Shown: piece after piece, positions 1 through 5,345 of the stretch | How the letters are laid out: each line of letters opens with the position of its first letter | Position numbering within the stretch: the first letter of the stretch is position 1 | Assembly: GCA_947588975.1 (NCBI GenBank) | Contig: CANQAF010000057.1 | Location: 1 to 6,048, forward strand | DNA from: an uncultured Bacilli bacterium | Lineage (GTDB): Bacteria > Bacillota_I > Bacilli_A > RF39 > UBA660 | Direction: 5' to 3' | Length of the DNA: 6,048 bases | Program-made: the position numbers and the translations under genes | Notes under the pieces: model-generated | Told to the model about the DNA's origin: nothing | Databases searched by the model: none | The model's input: only the letters and a program-made list of their open reading frames with translations

Positions 1-22
1 TCAATGTAAATCCTTTTTTCAT
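1..22 (-). CDS. Type IV prepilin-like protein, N-terminus only (partial)
   Basis: Only the first seven codons are inside the window. They read MKKGFTL, and the next codon begins with A, as an isoleucine codon would. This is the classic class III (type IV) prepilin leader: a short basic stretch, then Gly-Phe-Thr-Leu, cut after the Gly by prepilin peptidase with N-methylation of the Phe. The start is supported by AAAGGAG at 30-36, 7 nt upstream of the ATG. In Bacillota such proteins are competence pseudopilins (ComGC type) or true type IV pilins; which one cannot be decided from this fragment. The call rests on a short motif plus a very good ribosome site. Confidence 0.6.
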
Positions 23-43
23 ATTTTCACTCCTTTAGACAAT

Positions 44-65
44 AAAAAAAGAGGGTATTACCCCC
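44..65 (-). terminator. Intrinsic terminator-like hairpin just before the pilin ribosome site
   Basis: On the minus strand GGGGGT, loop AAT and ACCCTC form a 6-bp stem with one G-U pair (51-56 with 60-65), followed by seven Ts (44-50). It could end the VanY/glycosylase transcript, whose last stop codon is at 182. The Shine-Dalgarno site of the pilin gene begins at 36, only 7 nt past the T-run, so no promoter fits between them. The hairpin must therefore be part of the pilin mRNA leader or be read through. The stem is short, so its efficiency is uncertain. Confidence 0.5.
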
Positions 66-70
66 CCCCC
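61..70. repeat. Ten-base C homopolymer (G10 on the minus strand)
   Basis: Ten consecutive Cs stand in an otherwise very AT-rich intergenic region. The inner five bases (61-65) form one arm of the terminator-like hairpin; the rest extends upstream. Tracts like this slip during replication in many bacteria and can make expression phase-variable. The tract is not inside a reading frame, so any effect would act through the leader RNA or promoter spacing. Homopolymers are also error-prone in sequencing. Confidence 0.9.
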
Positions 71-138
71 GTTTGCAAAAAGCATACTTCATATTTTCTA
101 CTCATCACAAACTATTCTATGATTTTATTGACAGTTTC

Positions 139-167
139 ATATTATCATATTTTTTTTATAATTTCAA
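139..167 (-). promoter_or_regulatory. Candidate promoter for the pilin gene
   Basis: On the minus strand TTGAAA (162-167) matches the -35 consensus at 5 of 6 bases. It is followed after 17 bp by TAATAT (139-144, 4 of 6) or after 15 bp by GATAAT (141-146, 5 of 6). It lies just after the glycosylase stop codon and would give a leader of about 110 nt that includes the G10 hairpin. AT-rich spacers give such matches by chance, so this is tentative. Confidence 0.3.
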
Positions 168-181
168 GCTTCATATAATGA

Positions 182-664
182 TCACATGTAAAGACAGGAG
201 TAAATTTCAATTAACTGTTCTAATGACACAGTACAATTTGCCGGACTAGGTGATGGAAGCATTATTGCTTCCACTTTTATAGTAGGATAACAATATTTAT
301 TATATAAATCATAAGCTTTTTTACCCGTTGTATAAATTCGGTCAATTTTACTATTTTGTAATACACTTGCAATATCATTTATGACGGGATTACGAATAGA
401 TGAATCAGATGATCCTTTAATATCACAAGAAGCTATCACATCCCATAATGCAATATGAAATTTTTTTAAAAATTCTAATTTTTCTTCCGTTGTTTTAGGT
501 TCCTTTTCATGAAAGACTATGCTCAATACCTTCCAAAATCGATTTTGAGGATTTCCATAGTAAAATCCTGTTTTTCTTGATTGAATAGAAGGAAAAGTTC
601 CCAAAATCAATATTTTAGAATTGTTGTCGTAAACTGGACCAATACTATGAACCACATGTTCCAT
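182..664 (-). CDS. DNA-deoxyinosine (hypoxanthine-DNA) glycosylase, UDG superfamily family 6
   Basis: A predicted base-excision-repair enzyme of 160 residues that would remove hypoxanthine, the deamination product of adenine, from DNA. The UDG-fold motifs are in order. LGTFPS (21-26) is motif 1. GNPQNRFW (37-44) follows, in which N41 matches the family's essential asparagine. LWDVI then starts at 73. GSSDSSI (84-90) is a family 6 block, and LPSPSPAN (136-143) is motif 2. Length is normal for the family. The start is ATG 664 because AGGTGG lies about 4 nt upstream; an in-frame ATG 17 codons earlier lacks support and would overlap the upstream gene. It begins 22 nt after the upstream VanY stop, so it is probably on that transcript. 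The motif set separates it from Mug/TDG enzymes, although annotation pipelines often name it after them. Real activity on hypoxanthine is inferred from the family. Confidence 0.85.
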   Translation of the reverse strand: MEHVVHSIGPVYDNNSKILILGTFPSIQSRKTGFYYGNPQNRFWKVLSIVFHEKEPKTTEEKLEFLKKFHIALWDVIASCDIKGSSDSSIRNPVINDIASVLQNSKIDRIYTTGKKAYDLYNKYCYPTIKVEAIMLPSPSPANCTVSLEQLIEIYSCLYM

Positions 665-686
665 ACTACCACCTAAAATTATTATA

Positions 687-1364
687 TCATATATGATGTT
701 CTTGATAATATTCATCTAATGTCCAATTATTTTCATATAGTAGTTTAGCAAGTTCTACTCCTACATAGCGATAATGCCATGGCTCATACTTAAATCCTGT
801 AATGTTTTCTTTCCCCTTTGGATATCTTAAAATAAAACCATATTGATAGGCATTTTCTTTCATCCAAGGAAATTCAACCGATAATTCAAATTGATCATAA
901 TCATGGTTTGAACCCATGACGTCTACTGCAAGACCAGTCTGATGTTCCGAATGTCCCGGTCTAGCAGAACATAAATCAGCATATTCCAATCCTTTTGTTT
1001 TTATATAATATTCATACAGTTGACTTTGATACGCATAACTACGATAAGTGGAGCTTGCAATAATCTGGTATCCTAATTCACTCGCATCCTTACTCAATTG
1101 TTCAAATTTTTCTTTAGCTTCTTTTTTTAAATATTGTCCTTCGATCGCATAATTTAAAGAAATTTGCTCTAAGTCAGATGGTATATAATCCATTGCAAGT
1201 TGATTATTTTTATTCACTAAAACTTGAATAGACTCAGGATGTTCAATAGGCTTAATATCTTCATAAAAATTTGTCCCAAAAAAATTAATGTCTTTTGTAA
1301 AAACAATCATAATTAGGATAAAAAGAATAATATAAACACATCTTTTAAATGTTTCTTCTTTCAT
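687..1364 (-). CDS. VanY-type D-alanyl-D-alanine carboxypeptidase, short paralogue
   Basis: A 225-residue membrane-anchored zinc peptidase of the M15B/VanY family, which cuts the terminal D-Ala from peptidoglycan stem peptides outside the cell. A basic start is followed by a hydrophobic segment (about 9-23) with no lipobox, so it is probably an uncleaved anchor. A short stalk leads to the catalytic domain (about 45-222). STYRSY (105-110) supplies the substrate-side Arg. SARPGHSEHQTGLAVDV (133-149) gives zinc ligands H141 and D148. YEPWHYRYVG (193-202) gives catalytic E194 and zinc ligand H197. The set is complete. The start is ATG 1364 with GGTGA 5 nt upstream; a GTG four codons earlier overlaps that site. 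It lacks the roughly 120-residue stalk module of its two upstream paralogues. A hairpin separates it from the preceding gene. No VanA/VanH/VanX-type genes are nearby, so glycopeptide resistance is not implied. Confidence 0.92.
   Translation of the reverse strand: MKEETFKRCVYIILFILIMIVFTKDINFFGTNFYEDIKPIEHPESIQVLVNKNNQLAMDYIPSDLEQISLNYAIEGQYLKKEAKEKFEQLSKDASELGYQIIASSTYRSYAYQSQLYEYYIKTKGLEYADLCSARPGHSEHQTGLAVDVMGSNHDYDQFELSVEFPWMKENAYQYGFILRYPKGKENITGFKYEPWHYRYVGVELAKLLYENNWTLDEYYQEHHI
820..848. repeat. 29-bp sequence identical to 1541-1569 in the neighbouring VanY gene
   Basis: The 29 bases at 820-848 are identical to 1541-1569. The same region of the third gene (2622-2650) differs at a few positions. 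They code for the conserved YQYGFILRYP segment before the catalytic E-x-W-H motif. Similarity continues on both sides with scattered differences, including the block around the codons for EPWHYRYVG. This is direct nucleotide evidence that the VanY genes are tandem duplicates, or are kept similar by gene conversion, and it gives a site for recombination between copies. Confidence 0.9.
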
Positions 1365-1387
1365 ATACTTCACCACTATAGTATATG

Positions 1388-1416
1388 AAAAAGTGAGATA
1401 ATCTTACCTATCTCAC
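1388..1416 (-). terminator. Hairpin with U-run between the second and third VanY genes
   Basis: On the minus strand GTGAGATA (1409-1416) pairs perfectly with TATCTCAC (1393-1400) across an 8-nt loop, followed by five Ts (1388-1392). The upstream arm overlaps the stop codon of the preceding VanY gene. It is a plausible Rho-independent terminator of modest strength. A TATACT (1380-1385) lies just past it but has no recognisable -35 at the right distance, so the third VanY gene may depend on partial read-through. Confidence 0.6.
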
Positions 1417-2475
1417 ATAATACGCATAGTATTCTTCATAAGTTAATCCTGTTTCATGGATTTTAGTTGCAACATCCACCCCCACATATCGATAATGCCA
1501 TGGTTCATACATATATCCTGTAATATATTCTTTTTCTTTCGGATATCTTAAAATAAAACCATATTGATAAGCATTTTCTTGTAACCACTCAAATTCTTTA
1601 CTATATTCAAACGTATCAAAATTAGTAGTTGGACTAGTCACATCAAAAGCAAGTCCGGTCTGATGTTCGGAATATCCAGGGCGTGCAGAATAAGTATCAG
1701 CTGCTGCTTTACCATCTCTTGCAACATAATTATTATACAGTGTATTTTGGGTGGCATAACTGCGATAAGGAGACCTTATGTATAATGATAATCCTTGTGA
1801 CTTTGCAGCTTCCCACATCAACTTATATTGTTCATAAACAGTTGCTTGTAACATTAAAGAAACACCATAAGGATATTCAATCTTCACTAAGTTTTCAGGT
1901 ACATAATCACTAGGTAACTTATAATATTTGTTAACTAATATTAACTCATTTTTTTCTAAATCAACAGCATAATCTTGTGTATAAAATGCATAATCTAAAT
2001 TACTATTGACAGCTGTAATGACATAGTCACGCATAGTTTCTACACTATCAAACGAAACTGTTAACTGTGTCTGATATGCCAAATAACGATTTAAATATTC
2101 ATGAATGTAATAGTCCCCATGCATAAAAGCAATAGTAGATTCATCATAGACATTAAGATCATCATAATTATGATTTACAATATAAACTGTTTCATTCAAA
2201 TTTAAACCATATGTTTCATGAAATTGTATATAATTTATTAATTTTTCTTCCATCATATTTTCAACTGCAAAATATTCAAGTAAATTTGGGTGATAATTCG
2301 TTTCTAATAAATAATTCTTATTTTCTTCACTTAATGTTTCAATAACAGCAACTTCTTCTTCTGTATATCCTTTCTCTAAATTAGGATTTGGTTCCTTTTT
2401 TAGAAAATTATTTACAGCAACAAATACGAAGCTACCAATTAAAGCAATAATAAATATCCATACTATCTTTTTCAT
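1408..2475 (-). CDS. VanY-type D-alanyl-D-alanine carboxypeptidase with duplicated stalk module
   Basis: A 355-residue membrane-anchored M15B/VanY peptidase predicted to trim D-Ala from peptidoglycan stem peptides. A hydrophobic anchor (about 4-23) is followed by a stalk that begins GYTEEEVAVIETL (36-48), matching GYQPEEISIIETL in the upstream paralogue. Two similar blocks follow (about 69-115 and 122-171), each with an aromatic-rich helix then V..VN...D. The upstream paralogue has one such block. The catalytic domain (about 175-352) has SPYRSY (235-240), SARPGYSEHQTGLAFDV (263-279) with zinc ligands H271 and D278, and YEPWHYRYVG (323-332) with E324 and H327. The start is ATG 2475, with GAGG 6 nt upstream lying inside the end of the previous gene. 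Only 1 nt separates the two genes, so translation is probably coupled. An in-frame ATG 15 codons upstream would overlap the previous gene and has no clear ribosome site. The substrate is inferred from the family. Confidence 0.92.
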   Translation of the reverse strand: MKKIVWIFIIALIGSFVFVAVNNFLKKEPNPNLEKGYTEEEVAVIETLSEENKNYLLETNYHPNLLEYFAVENMMEEKLINYIQFHETYGLNLNETVYIVNHNYDDLNVYDESTIAFMHGDYYIHEYLNRYLAYQTQLTVSFDSVETMRDYVITAVNSNLDYAFYTQDYAVDLEKNELILVNKYYKLPSDYVPENLVKIEYPYGVSLMLQATVYEQYKLMWEAAKSQGLSLYIRSPYRSYATQNTLYNNYVARDGKAAADTYSARPGYSEHQTGLAFDVTSPTTNFDTFEYSKEFEWLQENAYQYGFILRYPKEKEYITGYMYEPWHYRYVGVDVATKIHETGLTYEEYYAYYVR

Positions 2476-2476
2476 A

Positions 2477-3439
2477 TTATGCCTCAATTTCGTTTTGATA
2501 ATATGCGTAATATTCATCAAACGTAATACCTAAATCATGAATTTTAGTTGCAGTTTCTACTCCTACATAGCGATAATGCCATGATTCATAAGAATATCCA
2601 GTAATATCTTCTTTTCCTTCTGGATACCTTAAAATAAAACCATATTTATGTGCATTTTTACTTAACCATTTAAATTCATCTGTTTGGTCAAAAGAATCCA
2701 TCGAACTGCCTTCCCCATCTGTTACAATATCTAATGATAAACCTGTTTGATGCTCGGAATATCCAGGGCGTGCTGCAACACTATCGGCCCATTCTTCTCC
2801 TTTAGAGTTTGCATAATTATTCCAAAGAGTATCTTGAAACTCATAATCACGATAAGATGAAGTAATAATTAACTTTAAATCTTCTTCTGCAGCTGCATTA
2901 AACATGGAACGAAATTGTTCATATACTTCTTTTCTAATTTCATTTTCTCCATATGCATACCAATTACGGACTGCAACTATATCACTTGGAGCAAAATTTT
3001 GATCTAAATAATGAAATTTATTTACCAAAATCAAATATTCATTTTTTAAATCAGTTTTTGTCTTCACAACCATATCTTTATCATAATATTCATGATCTGC
3101 ACCAACATTTACTATACTAACGACATGTGTTAAATCATCATCTTTATGATCATTATAATATGTTAAATATCGGTCTAAATTTTGAAATATAAAATATTTT
3201 TCCTTTAATAACTTTGGAATAGTAACGTTATATTCTTTATCTAAAATCGTTTGAATTTGATCTGGTTCTAACGTTTCAATTATAGAAATTTCTTCAGGTT
3301 GATAACCAATTTTTTTCAGTTTATATTCATTAGTACCACGATATAATAAGTATCGAATCCCAAAAATGGACAATACTATCACTAGAAGCAATATAATCCC
3401 TACTACATATACTTGTTTTTTAATTCTTCTACGTTTCAT
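2477..3439 (-). CDS. VanY-type D-alanyl-D-alanine carboxypeptidase, first of three
   Basis: A 320-residue membrane-anchored M15B/VanY zinc peptidase and the first gene of the cell-wall cluster. The start MKRRRIKKQ is strongly basic and is followed by a hydrophobic anchor (about 10-33), giving an outside catalytic domain. The stalk begins GYQPEEISIIETL (45-57) and contains one aromatic block (about 81-125). The catalytic region has SSYRDYEFQ (194-202), AARPGYSEHQTGLSLDI (222-238) with H230 and D237, and YESWHYRYVG (284-293) with E285 and H288. The Pro of the E-P-W-H motif is Ser here and one Ala of the zinc motif is Ser, but all ligands and the catalytic Glu are present. ATG 3439 is chosen because AGGTGA lies 4 nt upstream; an earlier in-frame ATG at 3484 would start inside the promoter. 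Role is inferred from the family. Confidence 0.92.
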   Translation of the reverse strand: MKRRRIKKQVYVVGIILLLVIVLSIFGIRYLLYRGTNEYKLKKIGYQPEEISIIETLEPDQIQTILDKEYNVTIPKLLKEKYFIFQNLDRYLTYYNDHKDDDLTHVVSIVNVGADHEYYDKDMVVKTKTDLKNEYLILVNKFHYLDQNFAPSDIVAVRNWYAYGENEIRKEVYEQFRSMFNAAAEEDLKLIITSSYRDYEFQDTLWNNYANSKGEEWADSVAARPGYSEHQTGLSLDIVTDGEGSSMDSFDQTDEFKWLSKNAHKYGFILRYPEGKEDITGYSYESWHYRYVGVETATKIHDLGITFDEYYAYYQNEIEA

Positions 3440-3455
3440 ACAATCACCTACTATT

Positions 3456-3484
3456 ATTATAACGAACATTATCAGAAATTTCAA
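3456..3484 (-). promoter_or_regulatory. Sigma-A-type promoter for the VanY cluster
   Basis: On the minus strand TTGAAA (3479-3484, 5 of 6 consensus) is followed after exactly 17 bp by TATAAT (3456-3461, perfect). Transcription would begin near 3449, which leaves only about 10 nt before the ATG at 3439 and places the start very close to the AGGTGA site (3444-3449). The leader is thus unusually short. The promoter lies in the 66-bp gap to the divergent gene. Confidence 0.55.
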
Positions 3485-3505
3485 ATAAAAGAAAGGAAAA
3501 TATTT

Positions 3506-4021
3506 ATGTCATTATTTTTTCTGTGTTTTAAAATATTTTGTGTTCGAATAATTGATGTTTCATTAGGAACAATTCGTACTTTAATTACTGTAAAAGGTCG
3601 CACATTACTTGCGAGTATGGTAGGGTTTGTAGAAGTATTTGTGTGGTTTGTTATTGTAAAAGAAGCTTTAAATACAACTGAAACGAGTCTTTGGATTGCG
3701 ATTGCATATTCTCTCGGGTTTGCTACTGGTACTTATATTGGAGGATATTTATCTGAAAAATTTATCAAAGGAAATTTTGGAGTTCAAGTAGTAACAAGTA
3801 ATAATAACCATAAATTAGTTGATACATTAAGAAAAGAAGGTTACGCTGTTTCTGTAATTGATATTAAAGGACAAGATAAAGCCAATGAAAAATATATGCT
3901 ATTTATTGAAATACAAAAAAATAATTTTGAACAACTAAAAAAATTAATTCATTCAATCGATCCAAAAGCATTTATTGTAGTAAATGAAACAAAATATGTA
4001 CAAAATGGTTTCATTAAATAA
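3506..4021 (+). CDS. YebE-like membrane protein, UPF0316 family (DUF5698 + DUF2179)
   Basis: A 171-residue membrane protein similar to Bacillus subtilis YebE; function unknown in the family. The N-terminal half has about three membrane segments (about 1-23, 36-54, 62-81), with the conserved SLGTIRTLITVKG at 19-31 after the first and AYSLGFATGTYIGG (67-80) in the third. The C-terminal part (about 92-171) is soluble and contains the DUF2179 fold, a small alpha/beta domain also found in YitT-type membrane proteins. The start is ATG 3506, with GAAAGGA 8 nt upstream; the frame is open for 31 codons before it, but that part lies in the divergent promoter region and the VanY coding sequence. It is the only plus-strand gene. 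It diverges from the VanY cluster and converges with the next gene, with 4 nt between the stop codons. No convincing promoter of its own was found. Confidence 0.85.
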   Translation: MSLFFLCFKIFCVRIIDVSLGTIRTLITVKGRTLLASMVGFVEVFVWFVIVKEALNTTETSLWIAIAYSLGFATGTYIGGYLSEKFIKGNFGVQVVTSNNNHKLVDTLRKEGYAVSVIDIKGQDKANEKYMLFIEIQKNNFEQLKKLIHSIDPKAFIVVNETKYVQNGFIK

Positions 4022-4025
4022 TATT

Positions 4026-4517
4026 TTATTTAAAATATATTGTGCACCCAACATCTAAAATAAATAATAATATAAATGTATAAGTAATTATTCTAGGTAT
4101 CCTTTGAATCCATCTTTTAAAAAAAGGATGAATCACAAAAATTAAAGCCAGAGCACACAATCCCCAAACAATTGCCATTTCCCATGCAATATAAGATCCA
4201 ATATGAAATTTTAAATCGTTGTAGTTCCAAAAAACATATCCAAATATAGTTTCAATTATAGTTCCGCCTAACCATTCAATGGCAGTGAGCAAAACAGCTC
4301 CAATTAAAAATACGGTAAGTGCTTCTAAGCTTTTCGTCAAATGATGTTTATTAAATAAAATTTCGTAACATCCAATAATAATTACACAACCAATACCATA
4401 AACTGGAGTCCAAAACCCATACAAAATTCCACTTTTACCAGCATGCATCATGTATACAAATGTTTCTAATAAATGACCTAATATGGAATAAATAAAAAAT
4501 ATATTGAAATAGTACAT
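4026..4517 (-). CDS. CmpB-like putative ABC-transporter permease (PF06541 family)
   Basis: A 163-residue integral membrane protein with about five predicted membrane segments (about 3-23, 35-52, 65-83, 107-131, 143-161). Family marks are the first helix FFIYSILGHLLET (7-19), ILYGFWTPVYGIGC (31-44) at the second helix, and EWLGGTIIETIFGYVFWNYN (81-100) before the fourth. These match the family called putative ABC-transporter type IV. That name is only a label: no ATPase gene is nearby and the molecular role is unknown. The start is ATG 4517, with GGTGA 5 nt upstream; ATG codons at 4544 and 4532 are in frame but overlap the TATACT or the ribosome site. It sits directly behind the rplT terminator. 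A TATACT at 4534-4539 could be its -10, but only a poor -35 exists, inside the terminator, so read-through from the ribosomal operon is possible. Confidence 0.75.
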   Translation of the reverse strand: MYYFNIFFIYSILGHLLETFVYMMHAGKSGILYGFWTPVYGIGCVIIIGCYEILFNKHHLTKSLEALTVFLIGAVLLTAIEWLGGTIIETIFGYVFWNYNDLKFHIGSYIAWEMAIVWGLCALALIFVIHPFFKRWIQRIPRIITYTFILLFILDVGCTIYFK

Positions 4518-4542
4518 AATAATCACCATTATTAGTATAAAC

Positions 4543-4576
4543 AAAATAAAAAGATCTAATCAGATCTTTTTATTTT
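4543..4576 (-). terminator. Strong terminator of the infC-rpmI-rplT operon
   Basis: A perfect 15-bp inverted repeat (4543-4557 with 4562-4576, loop AATC on the plus strand) consists of an AGATCT core flanked by A-run and T-run arms. On the minus strand it ends in TTTTTATTTT, as an intrinsic terminator should. The palindrome is symmetric and could work in either direction. The upstream arm includes the rplT stop codon (4570-4572), so translating ribosomes would reach the hairpin itself. Confidence 0.88.
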
Positions 4577-5121
4577 AGAGCATCTAGTAACTCTGCTTTT
4601 TTCATAGTAGAAGTACCTTTAATGCCTTTTGACTGAGCAAGTTCACGCAATTCAGCAACTGTCATTTTAGATACATCTTTTGCTTCTTCTTTCACAGTTG
4701 ACTTCTCAATTTTAGTTGTTTCTTTTTTAACTGATTTTTCTACAGTTGTTGACGCAAAAGTTTTTCCGTTTAAAGCATCATTAGCAATCTTAACTAAATC
4801 TGTAAATGCTTGTGGATTATCAATTGCAATTTCAGATAACATTTTACGGTTTACCATAACACCTGCTTTATTTAAGCCATCTATAAACTTAGAATAACTT
4901 ATGTTATTTTCTCTACAAGCAGCATTAATTCTTGTAATCCATAATTTTCTAAAATCTCTTTTCTTTTGTCTTCTATCTCTGTATGAATCACTTAATGCTT
5001 GCATTACTTGTTCTTTAGCGCTTTTATATAGTCTATGTTTACTTCCAAAATAGCCTTTGGCTTGACTCATTACTTTTTTACGACGTGCACGATGAACTGT
5101 GCCACCTTTTACTCTTGCCAT
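4570..5121 (-). CDS. rplT: Large-subunit ribosomal protein L20 (bL20) with C-terminal Rho_N-like extension
   Basis: L20 binds 23S rRNA early in 50S assembly and, in B. subtilis and E. coli, represses its own operon. Residues 1-119 are ordinary bL20: MARVKGG, RARRKKVM, the long basic helix with RDRRQKKRDFRKLWI (48-62), then the globular part with NRKMLSEIAI (91-100). The family normally ends near residue 120, but this protein runs to 183. Residues 121-150 are a Lys/Glu/Thr-rich linker. Residues 153-183 (MTVAELRELAQSKGIKGT, then STMKKAELLDALK) match the Rho N-terminal/SAP-like helix-extended-helix module, which binds nucleic acid in other proteins. The frame is continuous and the stop lies at the terminator, so this is not a frameshift product. 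The start has AAAGGAGG about 6 nt upstream. It follows rpmI by 18 nt. The core assignment is certain; the tail's role is unknown. Confidence 0.97.
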   Translation of the reverse strand: MARVKGGTVHRARRKKVMSQAKGYFGSKHRLYKSAKEQVMQALSDSYRDRRQKKRDFRKLWITRINAACRENNISYSKFIDGLNKAGVMVNRKMLSEIAIDNPQAFTDLVKIANDALNGKTFASTTVEKSVKKETTKIEKSTVKEEAKDVSKMTVAELRELAQSKGIKGTSTMKKAELLDALK

Positions 5122-5139
5122 ATTTATCCTCCTTTAATA

Positions 5140-5334
5140 CTATTTTCCTAAATTTGTTTTAATTCTTTTATAGTCTGATTGACTAAGTAAAGATCCTTTT
5201 CTGCTTTTTCTGTTTGAAGCAGCATTTTTCTTTCCAGTGTTGTGTCTTGTTCCAGGTGTACCAATTTTAATTGTTCCACCTGGTCTAACCTTACATACTT
5301 TTGCAGTTCCCTTATGGGTTTTCATTTTTGGCAT
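5140..5334 (-). CDS. rpmI: Large-subunit ribosomal protein L35 (bL35)
   Basis: A small, very basic 50S protein of 64 residues, the usual length. MPKMKTHKGTAKV at the start is the family signature, and SRKGSLLSQSDYKRIK (44-59) is the conserved C-terminal block. The start ATG at 5334 has AGGAGGA at 5341-5347 with 6 nt spacing. This ribosome site overlaps the stop codon of infC (5346-5348), so the gap is only 11 nt and translation is probably coupled to infC. The order infC-rpmI-rplT is the conserved bacterial arrangement. Confidence 0.97.
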   Translation of the reverse strand: MPKMKTHKGTAKVCKVRPGGTIKIGTPGTRHNTGKKNAASNRKSRKGSLLSQSDYKRIKTNLGK

Positions 5335-5345
5335 ATATATTCCTC

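Noticed and set aside
128..162. Plus-strand promoter with TTGACA (128-133) and TATAAT (157-162)
   Set aside because: The spacing is 23 bp, too long, and the direction leads into the antisense of the glycosylase gene.
1683..1913. 76-codon open frame on the plus strand
   Set aside because: It lies wholly antisense to the catalytic and stalk region of the middle VanY gene, has no ribosome site and no family resemblance.
687..3439. A vancomycin-resistance gene cluster
   Set aside because: VanY-type enzymes are common housekeeping wall peptidases in Bacillota; no ligase, dehydrogenase, dipeptidase or two-component genes are present.
4021..4038. ATATTTTA/TAAAATAT inverted repeat between the convergent stop codons
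   Set aside because: The stem has no G or C, the loop is 2 nt, and no T-run follows on either strand, so it is more likely AT-rich chance than a terminator.
4534..4562. Promoter for the CmpB-like gene (TATACT at 4534-4539)
   Set aside because: The -10 is good but the matching -35 position reads TGATTA inside the terminator loop, only about two consensus bases; kept as a note in the gene entry only.
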